DNA of 64,000 bases from Flavipsychrobacter sp. Lineage in GTDB: Bacteria; Bacteroidota; Bacteroidia; Chitinophagales; Chitinophagaceae. Numbering within the stretch: position 1 is the first letter of the stretch; each line of letters starts with the position of its first letter. The stretch spans positions 1 through 64,000 of the forward strand of contig JAJNBJ010000015.1 of NCBI GenBank assembly GCA_021155965.1, written 5' to 3'. Positions 35,801 to 45,114 of this stretch are shown here, one piece after another. Position numbers and translations under genes: made by a program. Under the pieces are notes generated by a model that was not told the origin of the DNA, did no database searches, and saw only the letters and a list, made by a program, of their open reading frames with translations.

Positions 35801-36807
35801 TGATCATAGAAAATTTCAAACACTACCAGCATGCGCATTGCGAGAGTGGTGTATCTGCCAATCTATTGCGCCATGAAGGTATCGGCATTAGTGAGCCAAT
35901 GGCATTTGGGATTGGTGCAGGCATATTCTTCGGGCATCTGCCCTTTTTGAAAGTGAACGGTACGCCGGGCACCACCTACCGCATATGGCCGGGGGCAATA
36001 TTTAAAAGGGTTGCGCAACGGCTTGGCGTAAAGGTGCATACAGAAAAGTTCAGCGACCCGCAAAAAGCTATGAAGGCGTTGGATGATGTGCTGGCTACCG
36101 GCAAACCTGTAGGCATGCTGGGCAGTGTGTTTTACCTGCCATACCTGCCCGAAGCGTTCAGGTTCCATTTTAATGCACACAATTTTGTAGCATATGGTAA
36201 GGAGAACGGGGAATATCTCATCAGCGATCCCATATTGCAAACGGTGGCGCGTATATCACCCGAAGACCTCATGAAAGCACGTTTTGCAAAAGGCACACCC
36301 GAGCCTAAGGGGTTCATGTATTATATCGAGGGAGTATCCAGCGACATCAATATGGCGAAGGCTATAGAGAAAGGTATAAAACAGGTGTGCTTCTTTATGC
36401 TTACTCCGCCAATACCATGGTTTGGCAATAAAGGTATAAACCTCCTTGCCAACCGGATAAAAGATTATCCTAAAAAGCTGGAGCCGAGGAAAGCAGCATT
36501 ATACCTGGGAAACGTGATACGCATGCAGGAAGAAATTGGCACAGGTGGGGCAGGTTTTCGTTACCTGTATGCAGCCTTTTTGCAGGAAGCAGGGCAGCTA
36601 TTAAAAAATGACGAATTGCTGAAATGCTCTGAAGAACTGACAAGGATAGGGGATAACTGGCGGAACTTTGCCTATCGTGCAGCACGCATAATGAAGGAGC
36701 GTAAGTCTGGCCTGGTGTCTTATGATGAATTGAGCGACTTGCTGAAAAAATGCGGTGCTGATGAGAAAGTATTATTTAAAAGGCTGGAAAAAATGAAGCT
36801 GCAGTAA
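35800..36807 (+). CDS. BtrH N-terminal / DUF4872 domain protein
   Basis: 335 aa of the butirosin BtrH-like family. The papain-like opening HCESGVSANLLRHEGIGISE supplies a likely catalytic Cys (residue 14), and FNAHNFVAYGKENGEYLISDP gives the matching His and Asp/Asn region (about residues 126-147). The C-terminal half is DUF4872-like and helical. BtrH transfers a gamma-glutamyl acyl group from carrier protein to substrate, and relatives occur in Bacteroidota natural-product clusters. No such cluster is visible here, only the coupled 139-aa gene. Confidence 0.75.
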   Translation: MIIENFKHYQHAHCESGVSANLLRHEGIGISEPMAFGIGAGIFFGHLPFLKVNGTPGTTYRIWPGAIFKRVAQRLGVKVHTEKFSDPQKAMKALDDVLATGKPVGMLGSVFYLPYLPEAFRFHFNAHNFVAYGKENGEYLISDPILQTVARISPEDLMKARFAKGTPEPKGFMYYIEGVSSDINMAKAIEKGIKQVCFFMLTPPIPWFGNKGINLLANRIKDYPKKLEPRKAALYLGNVIRMQEEIGTGGAGFRYLYAAFLQEAGQLLKNDELLKCSEELTRIGDNWRNFAYRAARIMKERKSGLVSYDELSDLLKKCGADEKVLFKRLEKMKLQ

Positions 36808-36808
36808 A

Positions 36809-36904
36809 GTCCGAAGGACTGACATGAGTGAGCTCCGAAGCCAATAAGCCGCCAGTGAAACTGGCGGAAAACAGATGTTACGACCGACCCCGAAGTGGGT
36901 CGAA
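36809..36904 (+). repeat. Three consecutive small hairpins with GAA-containing loops
   Basis: GTCC-GAA-GGAC (36809-36819), CCGCCAGT-GAA-ACTGGCGG (36849-36867) and CGACCC-CGAAGT-GGGTCG (36887-36904) follow the BtrH-like stop. None has a T-run. They fill most of the 153-bp gap before the GtrA gene. Confidence 0.6.
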
Positions 36905-36960
36905 TGTGCCTAAACCCATAATTGGAGATATTTCCTTAAATTTGAAGCTAATTTCTCAGA

Positions 36961-37491
36961 TTGTTAAGGCAGACACGACATATAATAGTTGGGATAATCG
37001 ACTTTTTTCATAAACCTTTTGCCCGGATCATTCCCCTCCAAACCTTTCGTTATCTGGCGTGTGGCGGCTCTAATACCGTTTTGAACATCTTTATAGACTT
37101 TATAGCTTTCCATTATATTGCACATGAGCAGGATGTACATATTTATGGTAATGTAAATATTGCGCCCGAAGTTGTGGCATGGATCATTGCTTTTGCTATC
37201 AGCTTTCCGGCAGGTTTCATGATGTCACGGCATATTGTATTCCCTGAATCCAACCTGCATGGAAAGATACAGTTGTTCCGCTATGCGCTTACTACTGTAA
37301 CTTTTATATTACTCACCTACATACTCATTAAAGTATTTACATTTTGCGTGCCGTGGATGCACCAGTCTCTCAGGTACACAATTATCTGTATTATTACTGC
37401 TGTGCTTAGCTATATATCGCAGCGCAAGTTCACCTTCAAGACCATCGAAGAGGAAGAAGATGAGGTGGAAGAAGAAGTGGTGCCGGATTAA
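36961..37491 (+). CDS. GtrA family membrane protein
   Basis: A four-helix membrane protein of the GtrA family, thought to move lipid-linked sugars across the inner membrane during polysaccharide or O-antigen decoration. The first helix FRYLACGGSNTVLNIFIDF (about residues 30-48), WIIAFAISFPAGFMMSRHIVF and the last helix with YISQRKFTFK are typical. A highly acidic tail (EEEEDEVEEEV) ends the protein. No ATG lies in the right place; TTG 36961 is the most upstream usable start, so the N-terminus is uncertain. Confidence 0.8.
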   Translation: MLRQTRHIIVGIIDFFHKPFARIIPLQTFRYLACGGSNTVLNIFIDFIAFHYIAHEQDVHIYGNVNIAPEVVAWIIAFAISFPAGFMMSRHIVFPESNLHGKIQLFRYALTTVTFILLTYILIKVFTFCVPWMHQSLRYTIICIITAVLSYISQRKFTFKTIEEEEDEVEEEVVPD

Positions 37492-37549
37492 TAGTATGTC
37501 GGTTTCCTATTAAATTATTTTCTTTAAGTTTACTGTTCAATAGTGATCT

Positions 37550-38554
37550 ATGGGCAGGAAGATATTTAATCTCTTTTTGGCGTTCGTATACTCATCTACG
37601 GCTTTTGGATGGGGTGTATGGGGGCACAATCACATCAACAGGGGCGCAGTGCTGGCATTGCCCAGAGAAATGGGTATGTTCTTTTATAATCATATCGATT
37701 ACCTCACGATGGAGTCAACAATACCCGATGTACGTAAGTATACGATGAATGATAAAGCTGAGTTTCCACGGCATTACATTCACCTCGAGAGTTACAATTA
37801 TGAATCCCGGGATATGATGCCTAAAACGCTGGATCAGGTAATAGCTAAGTATGGTAAGGACTCCGTGGATAAGTATGGCATACTGCCGTGGCATATACAG
37901 GATATAATGTCGAAACTGACGAAAGCAATAAAAAATAAGCACAAGGCAGAGATACTATTCCTTGCCGCCGATCTGGGACATTATATAGGCGATGGGCATA
38001 TGCCTTTGCATACAACAGAAAATTCTGACGGGCAATTTACAGGGCAGAAAGGAATACATGCTTTCTGGGAAATACAGTTGCCGGAACTATTTGGTAAGCG
38101 CTACAACTTTTATGTGCCGGACGCCCACTATATCAAGAATATAGAGAAAGCAGCCTGGGACCTGGTTGATAGTACTTATGCATTAGCATATCCAATGCTG
38201 TCTATAGAGAAAAAGTTGAAAAATGACAACCCTGATGATAAGCAATATGAGATGGTAAACGATAAACCACTTAAAACCGATTTTGGATCCGTTGTGCACA
38301 CATACGCATACTCCCATGTTTACCATGAATTACTGAATGGCATGGTTGAGAAGCAAATGAGAGGAGCTATAGAGTTAACGGCCAGCCTCTGGTACACCGC
38401 ATGGGTAAATGCAGGAAAACCTGACTTGAGTGACCTGGACCCTGAATTTATAACTGAAAGGAATAAAATTCCCTATAAAGAAGATATTACTGCATGGAAG
38501 AAGGGCAAAGTGAAGGGTGCGGGTGGTGCGAAAGATTTTCCGGCGGTGAAGTAG
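37550..38554 (+). CDS. Zinc-dependent phospholipase C / S1-P1 nuclease family hydrolase
   Basis: A secreted tri-zinc hydrolase. The signal is cleaved before WGVWGHNHINR, so the mature N-terminal Trp can serve as a zinc ligand, a hallmark of this family. Further ligands fit LAADLGHYIGDGHMPLH (about residues 143-159) and GIHAFWE (about 175-180). The length of 334 aa is a little longer than S1/P1 nucleases. Whether the substrate is nucleic acid or phospholipid cannot be told. The tail is basic (WKKGKVKGAGGAK). Confidence 0.82.
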   Translation: MGRKIFNLFLAFVYSSTAFGWGVWGHNHINRGAVLALPREMGMFFYNHIDYLTMESTIPDVRKYTMNDKAEFPRHYIHLESYNYESRDMMPKTLDQVIAKYGKDSVDKYGILPWHIQDIMSKLTKAIKNKHKAEILFLAADLGHYIGDGHMPLHTTENSDGQFTGQKGIHAFWEIQLPELFGKRYNFYVPDAHYIKNIEKAAWDLVDSTYALAYPMLSIEKKLKNDNPDDKQYEMVNDKPLKTDFGSVVHTYAYSHVYHELLNGMVEKQMRGAIELTASLWYTAWVNAGKPDLSDLDPEFITERNKIPYKEDITAWKKGKVKGAGGAKDFPAVK

Positions 38555-38557
38555 TCC

Positions 38558-39826
38558 TTAATAACCATACTTCTCCTTCCAGCAATTTCTAAGGTATTCC
38601 CTTAATCTTGCTTCCGTAGCATTATTAGCAGGGTCATATAGCTTAGTGCCAACTATTTTATCCGGCAAAAATTCCTGGTCAACAAAATTGCCCGGAAAAT
38701 CATGTGCGTATTGGTAGCCCTTACCATAATCCAGTTTTTTCATTAACCCTGTTGGTGCATTTCGAATGTGCAGGGGCACAGGCAGGTCGCCGGTTTTAGT
38801 TACCAGCGATTGGGCATTATTTATTGCCATATAAGCGGCATTACTTTTTGCAGACGAAGCTAGATAAGTAACCGTTTGCGACAATATTATGCGGCATTCG
38901 GGGTAGCCTATCATCTCCACAGCCTGGAAGCAACTGGTGGCTAGTAGCAAGGCATTAGGGTTAGCATTGCCTATATCCTCGCTTGCCAGTATCACCATGC
39001 GGCGGGCAATGAACTTAGGATCTTCGCCGCCTTCTATCATACGTGCAAGCCAATAAACCGCTGCATTAGGGTCGCTGCCACGCAACGATTTTATAAAAGC
39101 AGAAATGATGTCATAATGCTGTTCCCCGGTTTTGTCATACAGCGCCATTTTCTTCTGCACAATATCCTGCACACGGTCGTTCGTCGCAGTTTTATCATCT
39201 TCCGGCAGGGAAGAGGCAACGAGTTCCACAAGGTTCAACAGCCTGCGGGCATCACCGCCGCTCAGTTGCAGCAATGCCTCCCATTCTTGTATCACCAAAT
39301 GTTGGCTGGCCAGCCAGCTATCTTTCTTCATTGCCTGCTCCACCAGTGCCATTAAATGATCTTCGGTTAGTGGCTTCAATACATAAACCTGGCACCTGCT
39401 CAATAACGCACTTATTACCTCAAATGATGGGTTCTCGGTTGTAGCGCCTATCAGTGTGATAATACCTTTTTCTACAGCTCCAAGTAGGCTGTCCTGCTGG
39501 GCCTTATTAAAACGATGAATTTCATCAATGAACAACAAAGCATGCCCTGCCTTTCTTGCCTGCTCTATTACAGCCCGTACTTCTTTTACGCCACTGTCTA
39601 TAGCGCTTAATGTAAAAAATGGGATCTCCAGTGAATGGGCTATTATCTGCGCAAGCGTAGTTTTGCCAACCCCCGGCGGCCCCCAGAATATGATAGAATG
39701 CCCCTTGCCGCTCCTTATTACCCCTTCCAATACTTTTCCAGGGCCCACAAGATGCTCCTGCCCTATAAATTCCCCTAACGATCTCGGCCTCACCCGTTCA
39801 GCAAGCGGAGTACTGTTTACAGACAT
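38558..39826 (-). CDS. rarA: Replication-associated recombination protein A (RarA/MgsA)
   Basis: An AAA+ clamp-loader-like ATPase acting at stalled replication forks. Walker A is [10 protein letters not shown] (about residues 48-56), Walker B is [10 protein letters not shown], sensor 1 is [11 protein letters not shown], and the C-terminal MgsA oligomerisation region contains [22 protein letters not shown]. The length of 422 aa is standard. It is divergent from the thioredoxin-like gene by 44 bases and convergent with the hydrolase gene. Confidence 0.95.
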   Translation of the reverse strand: MSVNSTPLAERVRPRSLGEFIGQEHLVGPGKVLEGVIRSGKGHSIIFWGPPGVGKTTLAQIIAHSLEIPFFTLSAIDSGVKEVRAVIEQARKAGHALLFIDEIHRFNKAQQDSLLGAVEKGIITLIGATTENPSFEVISALLSRCQVYVLKPLTEDHLMALVEQAMKKDSWLASQHLVIQEWEALLQLSGGDARRLLNLVELVASSLPEDDKTATNDRVQDIVQKKMALYDKTGEQHYDIISAFIKSLRGSDPNAAVYWLARMIEGGEDPKFIARRMVILASEDIGNANPNALLLATSCFQAVEMIGYPECRIILSQTVTYLASSAKSNAAYMAINNAQSLVTKTGDLPVPLHIRNAPTGLMKKLDYGKGYQYAHDFPGNFVDQEFLPDKIVGTKLYDPANNATEARLREYLRNCWKEKYGY

Positions 39827-39870
39827 AGAAATTGTGTTTTTGTTATCGGGATATTGCCTAAATTAGCCTT

Positions 39871-40503
39871 ATGATACGCAGTTTGATAGGCTTATTGATG
39901 GTTACTATCACCACCAATGGCTTCGCACAAAATACCGGCAACAACCCTCCCAAAGCTACTGAAAAGCAGGACGAATCTCAAATTGATTATAAGCAGATAG
40001 GGGCGCCTATGCCGCCCATCCGCTTTATTGTATATGAAGACACTGCAACTGCGAAAAAGGACTCTGTTAAGAAGGAGCCTGTTGTTCAAAAGAAGAAAAA
40101 AAAGAAGCAGGTTGCAGCTGTAAATGAAGGGCAAAAGAAAGTGATCACTAATGCAGATGTGAACAACGGAGCCAATTTATTGATCATGCTGTTCAATCCC
40201 ACTTGTTCTCATTGCGAAGAAGAAACCATACTGCTGCAAAGGAACAGCACTCTTTTTAAAAAGTCGAAATTCCTGATGATGGTGAACCCGGTTATGGCAC
40301 CCTATTTGCATGATTTTACAACCAGGTTGCACATTAACGATTATCCTTTTTTCAAGGTCGGGGTTGATAGTGGCGGCTATGTAAACAATGTATTTCTATA
40401 CCAGGCATTACCCCAGATCAACATATACAATGCTGAACGTAAGTTGATAAGAGTTTATTCAGGTGAGGTGCCGATAGACAGCCTGAAGCAATATATAGAG
40501 TAG
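39871..40503 (+). CDS. Secreted thioredoxin-fold protein
   Basis: 210 aa with a signal peptide (LIGLLMVTITTNGFAQ), a low-complexity Lys-rich linker (KKKKKK, about residues 73-80) and a C-terminal thioredoxin-like domain: LLIMLFNPTCSHCEEET carries a CSHC redox motif (about residues 110-117), and NDYPFFKVG / ALPQINIYNAERK match later strands. It could reduce or isomerise periplasmic disulfides. The CxxC spacing is intact. No redox partner is adjacent. Confidence 0.75.
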   Translation: MIRSLIGLLMVTITTNGFAQNTGNNPPKATEKQDESQIDYKQIGAPMPPIRFIVYEDTATAKKDSVKKEPVVQKKKKKKQVAAVNEGQKKVITNADVNNGANLLIMLFNPTCSHCEEETILLQRNSTLFKKSKFLMMVNPVMAPYLHDFTTRLHINDYPFFKVGVDSGGYVNNVFLYQALPQINIYNAERKLIRVYSGEVPIDSLKQYIE

Positions 40504-40616
40504 GGAAGGAAGGTGTTGATAGAAGAGCTATCGTACTGATTTTTTGAGTGAAAAACCTTTTAAGCAGTCTCTTTTGGAGGCTTTTCCCCGGCTGAGCCGA
40601 TTTGGTTATAAGTAAT

Positions 40617-40633
40617 AAAGACCTTTGGTCTTT
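40617..40633 (-). terminator. Weak terminator-like hairpin
   Basis: AAAGACC/GGTCTTT with a three-base loop overlaps the stop of the minus-strand gene. The following minus-strand T content is poor. The rest of 40504-40616 shows no gene. Confidence 0.4.
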
Positions 40634-41136
40634 TAGGCCCGTGCAACAGGCATCCCTGCCTCTGCTAACGACGGGTTCGCTTTCTCTTTTACAAAAGCAT
40701 GTACTTTGCGCACATAGTCAAAATACCCAGTTTCCAGGCGTATCCAGAAAATGGTAAAAATGCCGGCGCTGATGCCAAGTAGCGTATAGCAAACCAAGGG
40801 TTCGCCAATGAAATACATGACCATAGATGCTACGAGCATAAAGGCGCAAAAGATAACGATCAGAATAGGGCCACCGGAATCCAGTGCACGCATTCTTGAA
40901 GTTACTTTAACTTTTGTCTTGCCTCCAGCCTCGTTCATTTCTACGCTGGTTATTGGCAGCGTTTTGATGTCGCTGATCTGTTCAGCATGAGGAATGATGG
41001 TCAATTTTTCATCTCTGTCCATGATCTCGAAATCGAGGTCGTGGATCTTTACATGCCTGCCGATCAAACGATTCTTCAAGTCATCTTTTGGTACTGGAAA
41101 GTGATACGTGTGAGTTCTTGTAAAAAACATAGGCAA
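40633..41136 (-). CDS. Hypothetical membrane protein with two helices
   Basis: 167 aa: a soluble N-terminal half (HTYHFPVPKDDLKNRLIGRHV, rich in beta strands), then two hydrophobic helices (ILIVIFCAFMLVASMVMYFI and VCYTLLGISAGIFTIFWI) and a short cytoplasmic tail. No family recognised. It stands alone between an unremarkable 195-bp A/T-rich gap and the thioredoxin-fold gene. Confidence 0.6.
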   Translation of the reverse strand: MPMFFTRTHTYHFPVPKDDLKNRLIGRHVKIHDLDFEIMDRDEKLTIIPHAEQISDIKTLPITSVEMNEAGGKTKVKVTSRMRALDSGGPILIVIFCAFMLVASMVMYFIGEPLVCYTLLGISAGIFTIFWIRLETGYFDYVRKVHAFVKEKANPSLAEAGMPVARA

Positions 41137-41332
41137 ACGTTTTTAAGTGTGAGAACTGAATAATAATGAAAAGTTAAGCACTATTTTTTAGTATTACAAA
41201 TACTCAACTTTAAATTTATTTATATCCAAAATCGTGCCAAATGTCAGTCGGTAGGAATAATTATTCTAATTTAACTTAATTTTTATGCATTTGATAATGA
41301 ATGAAAGCACTTTAACTAATGGTTAAAGAACA

Positions 41333-44300
41333 TCATTTATTCCCAATTATATGAAAATAATTCTCTACCATTTGTTTGTAATATGGTTTTAACTGCGGGG
41401 GGACTGTTTTATACAGTTCAAGCAACTGCTTTTGATCCGTGATATATTTCTGAAGTGCAGGTGGCACAGGCCTGCTGATTTCTTCTGCAGATTTAGAACT
41501 CCGTTTGTCATCCTGTTCCTGCTCGCGGAGCGCTTTCTCAACTTCCAGCATGCGCGTTTCTATCTCCTTCTGCCGCATCAGCAATTCAGATGTGAGCCTG
41601 CGGTTCACAAGGTCAGTTTCGTTCTTGTCCATTTTCTGCTCTATCTCGCGCAGCTCTTTGCTGTTGCCAAGGCCTTTGCTGTTGAGCAGGCTGGTAAGCT
41701 CCTGGATTTTTTTGCGCAGCATTGCCTGTTGGTTAGCCATTCTTGCTATTTGCTCTGCATTGCCATCTTCTCCGTTAGGGTCTCCTTCATCGCCTTGCTG
41801 GCCGCCGTTCTGGCCCTGCCCGCCCTGTTGTCCTTGTCCGGGTTTTTGTCCTTGTTTGCCGCCGGGTTTCTTACCACCTTGTTGTTGCATTTTCTGCATG
41901 GACTCACCTAACTGTTTTTGCTCTGTGATAATATCTGACAATTGAGACCCGGGGCCATCTTTTGGTTTCTTACCCCCCGGTCCCGGCGACTGTCCCGGCT
42001 TCGAACAACTGCCGCCCTTGCCTGCTTTTGCCTCGCCCTGCATCTGCATCAGGTTGGCAAGTATCTCGTTGAGCATAAGGGCCAGGTTGTTGGTATGGGT
42101 CATAACATATTGCTGGAAGGTAACAGCGCCGCTTTGATTGCGATTTTCAAGCGCTTCCACAGCTTTCTTCATGTTATATTCCAGTTCCGTTGTTTCCCTG
42201 TTCACGACCGCCGGCAACTTAGGCACGCGCTTGCTTAATGCAAATAAGCTGTCGCGTATCATGTAAGAATTATTGTGCAGCCTGTTCTGTTTTTCCTGGT
42301 TCACAATATATGCCTGGCTCGACATAGAAGTTTTGCCCACACTCTCCAATAGGTCTTCCTGCTCAAAGGAAAGGCGCATCAGGTTGGTGAGCAGTTGGCG
42401 GGTGGCTTTAATGTCTATCTCTATCTGGTCTGCATCCATGCCGCCTGCTTTGCTGCGCATAGATTTGGCCATGTCTTCCAGGTTTTGTGCCGCCTGGTCT
42501 TGTTCTTTCTTTGCTTTACTTTTATTATTCTGGTTTAGCTGCTCTTCACTTTCCTGCATATCCTGGCCGGCATCCTTCCCCTGTTGTTCTTCATTTTCAA
42601 GTTTCGTGTTTTCTTTGGTTTCTTTTTCCAGCTTTTGCAGTTCCTTCATGTCCTCCTTCATCACCTTATCCAGTTCCTTCTTAATATCCTGCTGCTCCTT
42701 GCTTAGCTGCTTGTTGTCCTTAGGCTCTTTATTCCCATCCTTGCCATTCTTTTTGTCTGCATTCTTATCACCTTCCTTTTTATCACCGCTCTTTTTATCA
42801 CCACTCTTATTGTCACCGGTTTTGTTTTCTTTATTATCCCCGCTTTTTTCGCCATTTTTATCATCGCCTTTTGTATCATCTTTCTTCTCGCCCGATTGGT
42901 CTTTACCCGTTTCCTGGTCTTTCTTCTCGGCTTTTTCTGTTTCTTTCTGCAGGTTACGTTCTTTCTTGGCAAGGTCATCCAGCTTGTTGGCCATATCTTC
43001 CATGCGCATCTGCATTTCCATCTTCTTCATCAGGTCCTGCATGCGCTCCATGTCCATTTTGAAGAGTTTATTCTCCTGCTCCAGGCGCTGCATGGTTTCC
43101 ATAGCATCTTCCTTATTCAGCTTTTCCATCAGCTCCTGCAGTTTCTTCATTTGCTCCTGCAGCTCTTTGTTCATCAGGTTGTCCAGCTGCTTTTGCATTT
43201 CCTTCTGTTTTTCCTTCAGGTCATCGCTATAGCTTTTTTGCTCGGTTTGCTGCATTTGTTCTTCAAACCGCTGTTTTATGTTCTCCAGGTTATTCTTCAG
43301 GTCCATCTGGCGCTTCATCATCTGCTCCAGCGATTCCTTCTGCTCCCAGTCCATTTGGTTGCTTTGCAGCATTTTGCTCTGCATGCTTTTGTAATCGTTC
43401 TGTAACTGCTGGGTGCGCTGAGAACTGTTGCTTATACCGGAGTTGATCTGCTTCGAATTTTCATTAATGGCCGAGTCTAATTGGTTTTCGTTGTACATGA
43501 AAAATGCCATCACCTCGCTGCGCGATGCCTTGCTGCCATGCACACCATCATTATCCCAAGCTTCTATATAGTAAGACACTTTCTGTCCCGGTTTCAGGTT
43601 GAGGCCATGGATATCAAAATATTGTTGGAATGGCGCCAACGTACCGCCTGCTATTTTTACAGGGACACTCTTTTTTAATACCGTCTTATTCTTATCTGTC
43701 ACCTCATAATTGAAGGAAACACGGGTAATACCGTAATCGTCGCCCGCTGTGCCGGTTATCAGCGTTTGCTTACCCGATACCGTGTCCCGGAACTGCTGCA
43801 CCTGTAATACAGGGTACTGATCGGGTATTACCTGGATATTGTATTTGTAGCTGTCAGATATACCTGATTTGTTTTCTAAAGTTATTGTATAGCCCGTATC
43901 GTTCAGAAAGCGGAACTGGTAACCGTAATTGCCTGAATTTTGGTTCAACGCCATTGGGCTGCCACTGCCAAAGTGGATGGTCGCAGCGTCGGTATGGTCG
44001 GTAACCAATGTCCAGTTAACCGATGTGCCCGCAGGCACGGTCATATCACCAAGGCTATTGCGTACCTCATTTTTTCTGCCTGTGTAGGAAGGGTAGGTCA
44101 CCTGTACTTTGAACTCTTTAAGCACGGGGCGTTGCACAACTTTTAATTTATGCTCGGTAGAGTAAAACCCTGCTGCATAAAAACGAAAGTTTATAGCATC
44201 CGTCACATTTTTGAATGTGTATTGAAAACGGTGATTATCCAGGGGCTGCATGGGCAGGCGCTCAGAGCCTGTCTCTACCGATACTTCAGCTGGTAGTGCA

Positions 44301-44968
44301 TTGCCCTGGGTTTCGAGTGTAAGTACAAAATCTGAGTTGCGAACAGCCAGCAGGGACGGATTCTTGATAATGAATTGGAAAGGTGCAGGTTTTTCAAATG
44401 CCTTGGTAGGCTGCAGCAACCGGTTAGCACTGTCTTTAAAAACGCTGGGGGCAGCAACAAGTATGAATACACCTGCAAGCACCAGTGGTAACAAAAATGG
44501 CAGGTATTTCCTGTTCTTTGAAAAATCAACAGCATTAGAGATAGGGACTACCGATATCTGTTTTATCTTTTGATTAATGCTGGCTTCTGCAAGCTCGCGG
44601 CTGGCAATGTTATCATTTTGCCTTTTTAACTGCAGGATATTCAGCAGCCTGTCGCTCACCTCGGGAAAGTGCTTACCGATAATATCCGCAGCCTGCTCGT
44701 GGCTTATCACAGAACCTAATCTACCCATTTTTGTCAAGGGTATAATAACCCACGCTACCAGTGCAGTCGAACCAAGTATTGCAAATGCTGATACAATAGC
44801 AATACGCGACCATACCGGCAGATACAGATAATATTCGCCAATGCTTACTGTAAGGATATAAAACAACAGGCAGCTAAGAAATACAAGGGTGCCGCGAATT
44901 ACCTTATTCGCATAATATTTCCGTATAAAAGCATCTAACCGGCCTATCAGCCACTCGTAATTGTTCAT
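41333..44968 (-). CDS. DUF4175 family large membrane protein
   Basis: 1211 aa. Two helices near the N-terminus (about residues 23-75) and a third (about 153-172) anchor it. A periplasmic beta-domain region follows (to about residue 490), then a very long coiled coil rich in Q, M, K and E (about 495-670), a stretch of nearly pure K/D/G/N/E (about 675-755), further coiled coil, and a G/Q/P-rich segment near residues 1000-1070. This layout matches the DUF4175 family of Bacteroidota and Alphaproteobacteria. The role is unknown; an envelope scaffold is plausible. Confidence 0.78.
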   Translation of the reverse strand: MNNYEWLIGRLDAFIRKYYANKVIRGTLVFLSCLLFYILTVSIGEYYLYLPVWSRIAIVSAFAILGSTALVAWVIIPLTKMGRLGSVISHEQAADIIGKHFPEVSDRLLNILQLKRQNDNIASRELAEASINQKIKQISVVPISNAVDFSKNRKYLPFLLPLVLAGVFILVAAPSVFKDSANRLLQPTKAFEKPAPFQFIIKNPSLLAVRNSDFVLTLETQGNALPAEVSVETGSERLPMQPLDNHRFQYTFKNVTDAINFRFYAAGFYSTEHKLKVVQRPVLKEFKVQVTYPSYTGRKNEVRNSLGDMTVPAGTSVNWTLVTDHTDAATIHFGSGSPMALNQNSGNYGYQFRFLNDTGYTITLENKSGISDSYKYNIQVIPDQYPVLQVQQFRDTVSGKQTLITGTAGDDYGITRVSFNYEVTDKNKTVLKKSVPVKIAGGTLAPFQQYFDIHGLNLKPGQKVSYYIEAWDNDGVHGSKASRSEVMAFFMYNENQLDSAINENSKQINSGISNSSQRTQQLQNDYKSMQSKMLQSNQMDWEQKESLEQMMKRQMDLKNNLENIKQRFEEQMQQTEQKSYSDDLKEKQKEMQKQLDNLMNKELQEQMKKLQELMEKLNKEDAMETMQRLEQENKLFKMDMERMQDLMKKMEMQMRMEDMANKLDDLAKKERNLQKETEKAEKKDQETGKDQSGEKKDDTKGDDKNGEKSGDNKENKTGDNKSGDKKSGDKKEGDKNADKKNGKDGNKEPKDNKQLSKEQQDIKKELDKVMKEDMKELQKLEKETKENTKLENEEQQGKDAGQDMQESEEQLNQNNKSKAKKEQDQAAQNLEDMAKSMRSKAGGMDADQIEIDIKATRQLLTNLMRLSFEQEDLLESVGKTSMSSQAYIVNQEKQNRLHNNSYMIRDSLFALSKRVPKLPAVVNRETTELEYNMKKAVEALENRNQSGAVTFQQYVMTHTNNLALMLNEILANLMQMQGEAKAGKGGSCSKPGQSPGPGGKKPKDGPGSQLSDIITEQKQLGESMQKMQQQGGKKPGGKQGQKPGQGQQGGQGQNGGQQGDEGDPNGEDGNAEQIARMANQQAMLRKKIQELTSLLNSKGLGNSKELREIEQKMDKNETDLVNRRLTSELLMRQKEIETRMLEVEKALREQEQDDKRSSKSAEEISRPVPPALQKYITDQKQLLELYKTVPPQLKPYYKQMVENYFHIIGNK

Positions 44969-45096
44969 AGTGTTTATGAGGTATGCAATTTAATTGATTT
45001 TTTCGTGTATAAAAGGTTAAAATGGGGTGAAATATGTTGCTTCAAAATATACATGACACATATCTCAATAAGCGTATTTCATGGCTGCTCAATCTT

Positions 45097-45104
45097 TAAT
45101 TTTG
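45097..45104 (+). promoter_or_regulatory. -7 box TAATTTTG of the mutS2-like gene
   Basis: A TAnnTTTG match 11 bases before the first ATG, again implying a very short leader. Confidence 0.45.
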
Positions 45105-45114
45105 CTCCTTCAAA

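Noticed and set aside
42273-43232. Long + strand frame of 319 codons opposite the DUF4175 gene
   Set aside because: Its Ser/Phe-rich product is the reverse reading of a Lys/Glu/Gln coiled coil, with no independent signal, promoter or family.
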